The notes below the pieces were generated by a model. It ran no database searches. It saw only the letters and a list, made by a program, of their open reading frames with translations, and was not told where the DNA came from. DNA of 64,000 nucleotides from Pseudoteredinibacter isoporae_A (GTDB lineage: Bacteria; Pseudomonadota; Gammaproteobacteria; Pseudomonadales; Cellvibrionaceae): assembly GCF_040372805.1 (NCBI RefSeq), contig NZ_BAABWJ010000009.1, forward strand, positions 1 through 64,000. The letters run 5' to 3'. Positions 7,453 through 15,948 of this stretch are shown here, piece after piece; position 1 is the stretch's first letter, and every line of letters starts with the position of its first letter. Position numbers and translations under genes: made by a program.

Positions 7453-8067
7453 ATGAAACGTATATTGTTTACACTCGCTGCAGCATTATTGCTGCCATTG
7501 TCACAAGCTTCCGCCAATAATGGCCTGGCGGATATTCAGCAATCACCTGATCAGTCTCACTTTATTGCTCGAATGACAGCGGAGAACAATGCTGGGCGTA
7601 TTCTGATCGTTGACGCAAAAGCAAAAAAAGCCATCACTGAATTTGCCAAACCACGTGACGCTATCATCGATTGGTATCGTTGGGTGGACAATGACCGCGT
7701 GGTTTATCAAATTAAGTTGGAGTCTGACAAAGCAGACGCGCTGAATGGTCTGGTAATGGTGTATGCCATGGATAAAGATGGCAGTAATCGTAAGCAAATC
7801 TTCGGCCATGGCTTAGAGCGCTTCAAGCGTGATACACGTATCAATAAACGCAAAGAAATCAAAGCCCAGCTGGAAATCGTAGATGTTTTACCTGCTGAGA
7901 AAAAACTGATTCTGGTGGCAGAATACCCATTAAAACGAGATGGCATGAACAACTATTTACGTGCAAAAGAACGCCCAGTCACATTAAGTCGTCTGGATGT
8001 GTATTCCGGTAAGCGTAAAATGGTGAAGAAGATCAGCTACACTGAGGCCCAGAAGTTGGGGTCTTGA
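7453..8067 (+). CDS. Secreted protein resembling only the N-terminal part of the next S9 peptidase
   Basis: The protein has 204 residues with a clear signal peptide (MKRILFTLAAALLLPLSQASA) and a GGAGG ribosome binding site. It can be lined up with the first 210 residues of the peptidase at 8262: WVDNDRVVYQ against WANNERVVYQ, MDKDGSNRKQIFGHGL against INKDNTRRKLIYGHGV, INKRKEIKAQLE against LNQKQEIKAVVE, and SRLDVYSGKRK against SKLNVYSGKRY. It then stops, with no more propeller blades and no alpha/beta-hydrolase domain. It is probably a duplicated and truncated propeller fragment that is still intact as an open frame. A catalytic function is not possible; binding or inhibition of the peptidase is speculation. 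Confidence 0.8.
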   Translation: MKRILFTLAAALLLPLSQASANNGLADIQQSPDQSHFIARMTAENNAGRILIVDAKAKKAITEFAKPRDAIIDWYRWVDNDRVVYQIKLESDKADALNGLVMVYAMDKDGSNRKQIFGHGLERFKRDTRINKRKEIKAQLEIVDVLPAEKKLILVAEYPLKRDGMNNYLRAKERPVTLSRLDVYSGKRKMVKKISYTEAQKLGS

Positions 8068-8110
8068 ACCTATTTAATCTGATAGGCTCAGGAATGCCCC
8101 TGAGCCTATC
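8065..8110. repeat. Tripartite hairpin element, copy 2
   Basis: The arms are TGAACCTAT (8065-8073, including the stop codon of the previous gene), ATAGGCTCA (8082-8090) and TGAGCCTAT (8101-8109). The second and third arms form a perfect 12-bp hairpin when flanking bases are included (8081-8092 with 8099-8110); the first and second form a weaker alternative. The first half lines up with 3842-3866 base for base except for three differences. Confidence 0.7.
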
Positions 8111-8261
8111 GCACTTCAGAATTCTGTCTCAGTTCGCTATCTGAATCGTACTTAAGTGCGGTGTTTTCTGGACTATTGCCTTTTCCCTATTTTCAAACAC
8201 CTGTTCAATTGCTAGTCTTAGCCTCTTAATCAGGATAGGTGTTTTTAATAGGGAGGTCTCC

Positions 8262-10256
8262 ATGCACTTTTACGCGCTGCGTATTTTCATATCGTTATTC
8301 GTTCTCACATCTTTTACCTTAAATTCAAACAGTCTTGTTGCCAAAACCCCTACAGACGGTGAAATTGCTCATTTTGTGAAAAAGGGGGACTACCTGGATG
8401 TGAAAATATCACCGGATGGTTCCAGCCTCGCCGCTCGGGTACGCCAAGGTGAGGATATGTTGCTGATGTTTGTTGATATTGCAACGGGCAAGCCTTCTGG
8501 GGCTATCAGAGCGAGTAATGGCGATATTGTTTACAACTATTACTGGGCTAACAATGAGCGTGTTGTGTACCAGTTTGCCAAAAAAGTAAGCAGCCTGGAT
8601 GTCCCTGTGAGTTTTGGTATGTGGGCGATTAATAAGGATAATACCCGCAGGAAGCTAATCTATGGGCACGGTGTTGACAAAGGTAAAACCGGAACAAGAC
8701 TCAATCAAAAGCAGGAAATCAAAGCCGTGGTTGAGTTTATCAGTCCGCTGGTTGATGACCCTAAAAATGTTTTGATCGTGGAGCATCCTCTGAGCCGTGT
8801 TGGTAATTATCTATATGATCTACGCAATATAGCCCCATCCATTTCCAAACTAAATGTATATTCGGGTAAGCGCTATAAATTAGAAACACTTCCTACACCA
8901 GGTGCAGATCCTGTTGCTTCGCGACATGGGCGACTGAATGTTTATACCAATCAGAAAGAAAACACCCAGTTGGAAGTGTTTTACCGAGAGGGAAAAGATA
9001 AGGACTGGAATCAGGCCAATTTACCATCTAATTACGCTGAGCCAAGAGTTGTTGGTGTGAGTGAGGATGGGAAAGAGGTATTCGTGCGGGCTCGTGATGC
9101 CCAAAATGGTTTTTTGACCTTGTACAGTTGGAGCCCGGAAGTTGGAGAAATTGTTCAACTCTTCGAAACAGAGATGGGTGATGTGAGCGACTGGATGGTG
9201 GATCCTGTCAGCAACTCACCAATTGCAGCTATTCACGAGCCGGATCTTCCAAAGTATCAATATCTTGAACAAGACTACGCTAAGTTCCACAAAATGTTGG
9301 CACGGGCGTTCAAGGGGCAGCGTGTAAGTTTTGCAGATCACTCTTTTGATGGTCGCTATATTGTTGCGTTTGTCGACAGTGATGTTAACCCTGGAGAGTA
9401 TTACCTCTTTGATACGCACACCAAGAAAGCTGATTTCTTAATGGCGGCCAGGTCGTGGATTGATCCCAATACTATGCGCCCTGTGAAATCCGTCGAAGTA
9501 GAAGCAAGGGATGGGTTGACACTCAACGGCTATCTTACTCTCGCCCATCACGATAAAGCGAAGGCACCTCTTGTGGTGTTGCCGCACGGGGGGCCGCATG
9601 GTGTTCGAGAGTACTGGCAATATAACAGTGAAGCGCAATTGTTGGCTTTTGGTGGCTTTAACGTCTTGCAGATCGATTTTCGAGGCAGCGGTGGGCGTGG
9701 TTTAGAGTTTGAAAGTGCAGGCTATAAGAAGTGGGGTAAGGCCATGGTGGATGACGTTATTGATGCAACCAAATCCATGGTGAAAGACGGTTATGCCGAG
9801 GCTGACAAAGTATGTATTTATGGTGCCAGCTATGGTGGTTTCTCTTCGTTAATGGCTGCTGCGAAAGCCCCTGACCTATATAAATGTGCTGTGGGTTATG
9901 TGGGGGTTTACGATTTAAATATGATGTTTGAAGCCGGTGATATTCCTGAAATGAGGGTTGGACCGGGATACTTAAAAAAGGTATTGGGGTCAGACAAAGC
10001 ATCTATGGCGGCTCAATCACCAGTTAATAATGCCGAGAAAATTAAAGCAAACGTTTTGTTAATTCACGGTGAAGAAGACCAGCGAGCCCCAATTGAGCAA
10101 GGTGAGGCAATGAAGTCCGCTTTGGAAAAAGCCGGGAATAAGCCGAAATGGATGGTGTTTGGCCGTGCAGGGCACGGTGTTTGGGATAACAAGGATCGCA
10201 TCAAACTCTATCGAGAGCTGATCGACTTCCTAAATGAAAATATCGGTTCTTCCTAG
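8262..10256 (+). CDS. Secreted S9 family (prolyl-oligopeptidase-type) peptidase
   Basis: The protein has 664 residues. An N-terminal signal peptide (about 1-28) is followed by a beta-propeller (about 35-390) and an alpha/beta-hydrolase catalytic domain (about 400-660). The catalytic triad is visible: Ser523 in GASYGGFSS, Asp606 in HGEEDQRAP and His638 in GRAGHGVWD; the HGGPHG segment would form the oxyanion hole. The family cleaves small peptides, often after proline or as acyl-aminoacyl or dipeptidyl peptidases; the exact specificity is not readable. The protein is presumably periplasmic. The gene follows its truncated paralogue after 194 bases and ends at a bidirectional terminator. A degenerate PsrA-like half palindrome lies at 8191-8210 upstream. 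Confidence 0.93.
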   Translation: MHFYALRIFISLFVLTSFTLNSNSLVAKTPTDGEIAHFVKKGDYLDVKISPDGSSLAARVRQGEDMLLMFVDIATGKPSGAIRASNGDIVYNYYWANNERVVYQFAKKVSSLDVPVSFGMWAINKDNTRRKLIYGHGVDKGKTGTRLNQKQEIKAVVEFISPLVDDPKNVLIVEHPLSRVGNYLYDLRNIAPSISKLNVYSGKRYKLETLPTPGADPVASRHGRLNVYTNQKENTQLEVFYREGKDKDWNQANLPSNYAEPRVVGVSEDGKEVFVRARDAQNGFLTLYSWSPEVGEIVQLFETEMGDVSDWMVDPVSNSPIAAIHEPDLPKYQYLEQDYAKFHKMLARAFKGQRVSFADHSFDGRYIVAFVDSDVNPGEYYLFDTHTKKADFLMAARSWIDPNTMRPVKSVEVEARDGLTLNGYLTLAHHDKAKAPLVVLPHGGPHGVREYWQYNSEAQLLAFGGFNVLQIDFRGSGGRGLEFESAGYKKWGKAMVDDVIDATKSMVKDGYAEADKVCIYGASYGGFSSLMAAAKAPDLYKCAVGYVGVYDLNMMFEAGDIPEMRVGPGYLKKVLGSDKASMAAQSPVNNAEKIKANVLLIHGEEDQRAPIEQGEAMKSALEKAGNKPKWMVFGRAGHGVWDNKDRIKLYRELIDFLNENIGSS

Positions 10257-10264
10257 AAACAAAT

Positions 10265-10297
10265 AAAAAGGGCGCTCAGGCGCCCTTTTTATTTTTA
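10265..10297. terminator. Bidirectional terminator between convergent genes
   Basis: AAAAGGGCGC and GCGCCCTTTT form a 10-bp stem with a TCAG loop, flanked by A and T runs on both sides, so it can stop the S9 peptidase transcript on the plus strand and the aidB-like transcript on the minus strand. Confidence 0.92.
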
Positions 10298-10302
10298 ATG
10301 GA

Positions 10303-11988
10303 CTAGCGGGCAATTCGGCAGCGATCGATTAACGCATTTACATCAATACCTTTGGGCAGCATGCCGTAGGTATGCCCAGAGTTGCCATCTAAGCGGCCGG
10401 CGCAGAAGGCATCAGCAATATGACTATTACCGGTTTGAATCAATAAACTTCCTTGCAGCCCTAACGCCATTTGTTCGACGATGTGGCGAGCACGGTATTC
10501 AACTTCATCCAAATTACGAAATTCCTTGGCAAGCTTACTGAGGTGGGCATCAAAGCGCTTGTCGCTGCCTCGGGATTTTTCCAGCTCACTCATAAAAGCT
10601 TCCAGTGAACTGGGCTCCCGGCTCATGGCTCGCAGCACATCCAAACACTGAACGTTACCACTGCCTTCCCAGATGGAATTGATGGGGGCTTCTCGGTAAA
10701 AGCGGGGCATTAAACTGTTTTCCATGACAGCGGAGCCACCGATGGTTTCCATAGCTTCATAGGCATGACCAGGAGCGCGTTTACACACCCAGTATTTACA
10801 TACAGCGGTGGCGATACGGGTGAAGGCATCCGCTTCTTCGTTCATTCCCGATTCGTCCATACCCCGCCCCAGGCGCATAGCCATGGCCGTTGCCGCTTCG
10901 GCTTCGAGCGAGAGATCTGCTAACACATTTTGCATCAACGGTTGTTTGTCCAAACGATTGCCAAAGGCTTCTCGTTGACTGGTGTGGTGCACAATCTGAT
11001 ACATATGTGCACGCATTTGCCCGGCGCTGCCGCTCACACAATCGAAACGGGTACAGGCAACCATTTCGAGAATGTTGGCGATCCCTCGACCTTCTTCACC
11101 GATTAACCAGCCAAAGGCGCCGCGCAATTCGGTTTCACTGGATGCGTTGGACACATTTCCCATTTTGTCTTTTAGTCGAATGACTTGCAGTGGGTTCTTA
11201 CTGCCATCGGGTCGCCAGCGAGGAACCAGAAAACAGGAGATTCCTCCTTCTGCTTGGGCCAGCACTAAAAAGGCATCGCACATTGGGGCGGAAACAAAAA
11301 ATTTATGGCCAACTAACTCATATTCCATGCCTGGGCCGCGTTGGCCGATGGGATAGGCGTGGGTTGAATTTCGACGCACATCCGAACCGCCCTGTTTTTC
11401 AGTCATGGCCATGCCAATGGTCAGGCTTTGTTTGTCCTGGTAGGAGACATTGCGAGGGTCGTACTCTGAGGACATCACTTTGGGCAGCCAGTGCTCTGCA
11501 ATATTCGCCTGTTTTTTTAACGTAGGTACGCTGGCGTAGGTCATGCATACAGGGCAGAGGTGTCCCGCTTCCACTTGGCTTTGCATGTAGAAGCTGGCAG
11601 CGCGAGCAACGTGGGCGCCAGCTTTGGGTTCTGCCCAGGGAAGGCCGCCAATACCGTTCGCGAGCGAGGATGTCATCAGTTGATGATAGGCGGGGTGAAA
11701 TTCCACTTCGTCGATTCGACGCCCATAGCGGTCATGGGTTTGTAGCGTAGGTTTATTCTGATTGGCTTGGGAGCCTGCGAGAATGGCTTCTCGGCTACCA
11801 CACACTTCGCCGAAGGTTTGCAGGCGTTCAAGGGCCCACTCTCCCCCTTCGCGAAGAACGCCTTCTTTCAGGGCAGGGTCGTTATTGAAAACATTATAGT
11901 TTTCCAGGACAACAGGCATGTTTTCGACGTCATGGGTGTTGGCTTTAATTCGCTCAGCCATAGGGTATTGATTCATAGTGGCCTCCAT
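10303..11988 (-). CDS. aidB: AidB-like acyl-CoA dehydrogenase
   Basis: This is a flavoprotein of the acyl-CoA dehydrogenase family with 561 residues. Stretches typical of AidB are present: AGHLCPVCMTYA, GMAMTEKQGGSDVRRN, LKDKMGNVSNASSE, TRFDCVSG and NSIWEGSGNVQCLDVLR, whose Glu is at the general-base position. In E. coli AidB is part of the adaptive response to alkylation, with weak isovaleryl-CoA dehydrogenase activity. The start may be ATG 11988 (GGAGG 9 bases upstream) or ATG 11976 (a second GGAGG, spacing 5); both are possible. The gene is 15 bases behind a TetR gene, so it is probably under that regulator. Whether its role is DNA protection or fatty-acid oxidation is open. Confidence 0.88.
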   Translation of the reverse strand: MEATMNQYPMAERIKANTHDVENMPVVLENYNVFNNDPALKEGVLREGGEWALERLQTFGEVCGSREAILAGSQANQNKPTLQTHDRYGRRIDEVEFHPAYHQLMTSSLANGIGGLPWAEPKAGAHVARAASFYMQSQVEAGHLCPVCMTYASVPTLKKQANIAEHWLPKVMSSEYDPRNVSYQDKQSLTIGMAMTEKQGGSDVRRNSTHAYPIGQRGPGMEYELVGHKFFVSAPMCDAFLVLAQAEGGISCFLVPRWRPDGSKNPLQVIRLKDKMGNVSNASSETELRGAFGWLIGEEGRGIANILEMVACTRFDCVSGSAGQMRAHMYQIVHHTSQREAFGNRLDKQPLMQNVLADLSLEAEAATAMAMRLGRGMDESGMNEEADAFTRIATAVCKYWVCKRAPGHAYEAMETIGGSAVMENSLMPRFYREAPINSIWEGSGNVQCLDVLRAMSREPSSLEAFMSELEKSRGSDKRFDAHLSKLAKEFRNLDEVEYRARHIVEQMALGLQGSLLIQTGNSHIADAFCAGRLDGNSGHTYGMLPKGIDVNALIDRCRIAR

Positions 11989-12003
11989 TATCAGTTGCCT
12001 CCA

Positions 12004-12669
12004 TTAATGTGATTCGTGAATAAGGAAATCCAAGTCTGCTTGCTTGGCCTGCTGGTGCGCGCCTAGGGCGTTCAGGCACAGGCGGCTGATATCGAGAGCC
12101 AATTGGTGGCTGTCATAGGGCGTCTTATCCCCACTGTAAAAGCGATGCAGGGGCTCTAAAAGAGGTTCGGCCAGCATGCCCACAATAGCGAGGCTGGCGG
12201 TTTTACTGTCCTGAGGGCTGAAATCCCCTGAGGAGATACCTCGCTCTATAACGTGTCGATATACCTCGGCGTAGGATCGGCGATAAACCAGGCGTTCCAT
12301 TTCCAGAGCTGGATCCAAGGGTTCGGCGATCAAGGCATAGGACTGAGTCGGGGCTCGAAAGGCCCGTTGTATGAAGTTAAAGCAGCAGCGAGCCATCGCT
12401 TCAAGCGGTGTGAGATCCATTTGGGCAATGGTGTGCATTTCGCCTACCTCCCGGCCGCTGAGTTGGCGGAACAGTGCCGTGCACAACTCAACTTTATTGG
12501 GGAAATAGCGATACATAGAACCTGTTGCGAGGCCGGCCTGCTTCGCTGTTGCGGCGATGGTCAGTCCGCTGAAGCCACTCTGGGCCACTATCGTACGGGC
12601 GGCGGTAAGGATTTTAGCCTTGTTGTCGGCCTTCCGCGCCAGGGCCTTTTCTGTTACTCGATATACCAT
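12004..12669 (-). CDS. TetR family transcriptional regulator
   Basis: The protein has 221 residues. The N-terminal helix-turn-helix (about residues 16-62) reads KILTAARTIVAQSGFSGLTI then AATAKQAGLATGSMYRYFPN and KVELCTALFR, the standard TetR signature. The C-terminal ligand domain has no obvious family label. It is the first gene of a two-gene unit with the aidB-like gene. A perfect palindrome GTGAA-N6-TTCAC sits about 35 bases upstream of its start, where autoregulation would be expected. An acyl-CoA or fatty-acid ligand is an inference from the neighbour. Confidence 0.92.
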   Translation of the reverse strand: MVYRVTEKALARKADNKAKILTAARTIVAQSGFSGLTIAATAKQAGLATGSMYRYFPNKVELCTALFRQLSGREVGEMHTIAQMDLTPLEAMARCCFNFIQRAFRAPTQSYALIAEPLDPALEMERLVYRRSYAEVYRHVIERGISSGDFSPQDSKTASLAIVGMLAEPLLEPLHRFYSGDKTPYDSHQLALDISRLCLNALGAHQQAKQADLDFLIHESH

Positions 12670-12701
12670 TTGGTGTCATATTGTGTAATAAGTTAAATAA
12701 A

Positions 12702-12717
12702 GTGAATCATGGTTCAC
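12702..12717. promoter_or_regulatory. Candidate TetR operator
   Basis: GTGAATCATGGTTCAC has perfect 5-bp arms (GTGAA/TTCAC) around a 6-base centre, 33 bases upstream of the TetR start codon. Size, symmetry and place fit an autoregulatory TetR site; there is no experimental support. Confidence 0.55.
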
Positions 12718-12791
12718 ACTTTGAAGTCAAGAATCTTATGACGGAGAGGGGGGTAATGTTGATTGGCGCCGTGGGGGCAGAGCAGCTGATT

Positions 12792-13238
12792 TTACAGCCA
12801 GAGGCCCAAGCGAAAGGCGGCTCCGGCGATCAGAAAACCCACAGACAGCAGGGTGACGGCAATAATATGCCAGGCCATATCCCATAGATTGTGTTGAGAA
12901 AGCTTGGGGATCACCCGAAAGCGGGCGTCCAGAGCGAGGGCCATCGTCAGGCCTAATAGGGCAAGCTTGTATTGAATACCTAAAGCCGTGGGGTTGCCAC
13001 TTTGAAACCACAAGTTGGGGTCGGGAAGCCAGTGGTAGGCCAGCAAAACGCCTGTCACGATTTGGGTTAACAGGGCCGGCATGCCGACCTTTTCATAGGC
13101 CGACTCGAAATCCAGCAGCCTTTCCGGTGAGCGCTCTTTTAGCACTTTGGGGAGAATGACCAAGCACAAGACAATGTGGCCGCCGGTCCAGATCGCGGCG
13201 CCCAATAGATGGAGAATAAGCAGGCTGCTGTGGCCCAA
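12792..13238 (-). CDS. CopD-like copper resistance membrane protein
   Basis: The protein has 148 residues and four transmembrane segments (about 5-27, 53-73, 86-105 and 122-145). The first helix contains HLLGAAIWTGGHIVL, with the histidines and the W-x-G-G pattern of the CopD/DUF2269 superfamily, and the loop after helix 3 has further basic residues. CopD-type proteins are associated with copper uptake or haem-like ligand binding in the inner membrane. No copper genes are next to it, so the substrate is uncertain. The small size suggests a CopD core domain only. Confidence 0.7.
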   Translation of the reverse strand: MGHSSLLILHLLGAAIWTGGHIVLCLVILPKVLKERSPERLLDFESAYEKVGMPALLTQIVTGVLLAYHWLPDPNLWFQSGNPTALGIQYKLALLGLTMALALDARFRVIPKLSQHNLWDMAWHIIAVTLLSVGFLIAGAAFRLGLWL

Positions 13239-13323
13239 TGGTGTTACCCCATATTCATTACAAGTGTTGAATCTGAGCGTAAATCAAAGCAGCTTCCTGC
13301 GAATTGACGTCGATCAGTTGGTT

Positions 13324-15624
13324 CTATATTTCCAGGTGAATATAGCTTTCCGAACTCTTTTCATCGGTCTGAGTTTTGCAAGTTAGCAAACGTTCGGGTC
13401 CGATATTAAACTGCGTTTTCATAAAATCTCGAAGGGCATCCGTGCGGGCTTCAGCCAGTTGTGTCGCGTCTTTGATTTCCAATGTTCGATTGGTCTCAAC
13501 CGCTTTGGTTTCTTCAGTTTGTGCTTGTGCCTGGACGGTTTGTTGCTGAATGATCCAAGCTTCTTCACTGGCGCTGATTACGGGGCAGGCACGTACGCGA
13601 AGTTGCTCTTTCTTTTGCAGCAATTGACCAAGCTTCTGCAGATAATCTTTTTGTTCCTGGCTTAACTCTGTCTGCCCGTTTGTGAAAGCGAGGGAATCCA
13701 AGCGTATTTTCTGTGCTTGATCGCTCAGCCAGCTGCCGACACTGATCAAGGTGCCGTATGGTTGGAAGGCGTATTTCAAATAGGCGACACTGGCTTCCTG
13801 CAGTGCTCGGCTGCTGACTTGCTTGAGAAGATCACCGCTGCCAAATTCCGGACTGTCGATATTGCCATCGACAGGTAATTCGAGATGAACATCGCCCTGG
13901 TCGTCGCGCAGCAAGCCCAGTGCTGAATCCAATGGCATGCTGATGCTTTGATCAACTTGATCGGCTTTGTCGGCCGAGACACGTTCTAACTCGATACTTC
14001 GCAAATCAATCTGGTTTTTACTTTGCAATTGTTTGCCATCCAGTTGACCTTGGCTGTCCAAAGACAATTGCCCGGTGTGAATAAAGTAGCCGGTTTGTTT
14101 TTCGATATAAGGAGAAAAGGTGACCAGCTTGATATGCTCAAGCTTTAACTTCGCCTGCAAGGCCATATTGTCGGCCAGTGGTTTAATGGCGCCTTCACTG
14201 TTCACGATGCCTTGTTTGTCTATATTGGCGGACAACACCCAGCGGCTTAAACTGTCCTTGTCGGCACTATTAAATTGATCGACAACCAAACGCTCAATAG
14301 CGATAGGAATGGTGACAGCCGGTTCATAGTTGTTGTCACGGATCTGAATGTCGCTGTTCAACAGTTGAATATCTTCCAGGGCAATGGTGAATGTGTTGCT
14401 ATTTTCTTTTTGATGTTCTCCCTCGTTTTCCTTTTGGCCTTCCTCTGTATTGGTGGTGACGTTGGCGGTGTTCGCGGCCGGTTCATTGTGTGGGGGATGT
14501 GTGGGCGTTGATTGATTGTCTGCGGGTGCAATTGTGGCTAGTAGTGTATTCAGCTCTTCTTGTACACCCAGTTTATAGTTATCAAGAAAAGCCAACTGGC
14601 TACGTAAACCGGTAATGTGAATGCCTTGGGCATTCAGTGTGGCCCTGTCAGCGTCAGGGTGGTGCTCGATGTTAGCGATGCTGAGTTTTTGAAGTTCCTG
14701 CTCCTGTTGATGTTGTGGAAACAGGGCAAGATCTTCAATTAAAAAACCGGTCACTTGGCTGTTGGCTTTGCTTAAAAAAGCACTGTTGAAACGGTCCAGT
14801 TTGATTTTTCCAAGTGACAACAAGGCTTGCTCGCTATTGTTGTCATTCTGTAATAGTGAGGCGGCGAGCCTACTTAGTTCAAGTTGACCTTTGAGATCCG
14901 GAGTGCCTAAGGCACCTGTAGCGGCGAGTGTCAGATTGAGACGGCTGCCAGTGGCTATTTTGATGGTGTGTTGGGGGTTGAGGGAAATCGTTGTCTCATT
15001 AATGTTCAGGGCCAGTTCGGCCTCACTTGTTAACGTGCTGGATGCGGTGTCGAAGTGATCCAACTTCAATGATTCAACATCGAGATCAGTGTGCAGTTGT
15101 TCGGAACGAACAGAAACCGCAATGTCTTTGAGTTGAAAGTTGTTGAGGATAAGTTGCCAAGGGGCCGAGGCCTCAGGAATGTTGGAGTTGATGTCAGTAG
15201 GGGGGTGGGACTGTGAAGTTTGCTCTGCGTCGCTTGGGACCGGCAAAGACAGACCCCGTAAGCCCCATTGTCCCTGCTTTTCTTCAAGGGTCAGTTTGGC
15301 CTTGTCGATTCGAACACCATCAATAGTCAGTGTTTGGCCCAGAAGCCCACTCAGTAAACCTTGGTCGCGTATGTCTACAGAGAGACTCGCAATGCTTGCT
15401 TCGGTTTTACCATCTTTCGTCAGTTGAATGCCGTTCAGAGTGATGTCGGCCTTACGCCACTTAATGGCCAGCTCGCGAATATCCAGTTGGGCACCTGACA
15501 TATAGTCGGGGCTGAACTTACGTACCGCAGCGGGTAGCCACAACTCCACCGAAGCCAAAATGCCTGCAAGCAGCAGAAACAGGCAGAGAAGGAAAATTAA
15601 AAGGGATTGAAGGGTGCGTTTCAT
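13324..15624 (-). CDS. AsmA-like DUF748 family protein
   Basis: The protein has 766 residues. A single N-terminal transmembrane anchor (about 7-27) is followed by a very long beta-rich periplasmic region with AsmA/DUF748 features: GAQLDIRELAIKWRKADITL near the start, repeated short strands of the pattern L-x-L-x-x-x-x, and LPVDGNIDSPEFGSGDLLKQ near residue 610. A Gln/Thr/Asn/Glu-rich low-complexity linker lies near residues 375-400. The C-terminal 130 residues (FTNGQTELSQEQKDYLQKLG onwards) weakly recall an OmpA-like fold. AsmA-like proteins form long grooves thought to move phospholipids to the outer membrane; a role in that is an inference. Confidence 0.85.
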   Translation of the reverse strand: MKRTLQSLLIFLLCLFLLLAGILASVELWLPAAVRKFSPDYMSGAQLDIRELAIKWRKADITLNGIQLTKDGKTEASIASLSVDIRDQGLLSGLLGQTLTIDGVRIDKAKLTLEEKQGQWGLRGLSLPVPSDAEQTSQSHPPTDINSNIPEASAPWQLILNNFQLKDIAVSVRSEQLHTDLDVESLKLDHFDTASSTLTSEAELALNINETTISLNPQHTIKIATGSRLNLTLAATGALGTPDLKGQLELSRLAASLLQNDNNSEQALLSLGKIKLDRFNSAFLSKANSQVTGFLIEDLALFPQHQQEQELQKLSIANIEHHPDADRATLNAQGIHITGLRSQLAFLDNYKLGVQEELNTLLATIAPADNQSTPTHPPHNEPAANTANVTTNTEEGQKENEGEHQKENSNTFTIALEDIQLLNSDIQIRDNNYEPAVTIPIAIERLVVDQFNSADKDSLSRWVLSANIDKQGIVNSEGAIKPLADNMALQAKLKLEHIKLVTFSPYIEKQTGYFIHTGQLSLDSQGQLDGKQLQSKNQIDLRSIELERVSADKADQVDQSISMPLDSALGLLRDDQGDVHLELPVDGNIDSPEFGSGDLLKQVSSRALQEASVAYLKYAFQPYGTLISVGSWLSDQAQKIRLDSLAFTNGQTELSQEQKDYLQKLGQLLQKKEQLRVRACPVISASEEAWIIQQQTVQAQAQTEETKAVETNRTLEIKDATQLAEARTDALRDFMKTQFNIGPERLLTCKTQTDEKSSESYIHLEI

Positions 15625-15948
15625 AGGGCTATCTATCTAGAATAATATGTTCACATTATGACAACGAAATATGAAGTTTAGCTTAAGCGATTTGACGGTC
15701 GTTTCCCGAATTCTTGAATGGTCTGAATCAATGACTTGCAGGCCCTATCGGATTGCTCTCCCTTAGGAGTGAAGGGGGGCGACTTGGCTGTATTCGGTTA
15801 ACGTAATTAAGTGACTGGTTAATTAATATGCTAGCACGATTGGTGGGCGAAGTGTGCGATATTAATGGACGTGTCCAGACGGCGTGGATGGTTGAGAGGG
15901 ACAGGAGTGAGGCGTAGGGTGTGTTCCATACGCCTCATATTTTATAGC
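15625..15948. other. Intergenic region with a 9-bp hairpin after liuE
   Basis: This region holds the upstream sequence of the AsmA-like gene and the downstream end of the liu operon. TGAGGCGTA (15908-15916) and TACGCCTCA (15929-15937) form a perfect 9-bp stem 12 bases past the liuE stop, probably the 3' structure of the liu transcript although no T tract follows. Nothing else in this stretch is recognisable. Confidence 0.5.
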
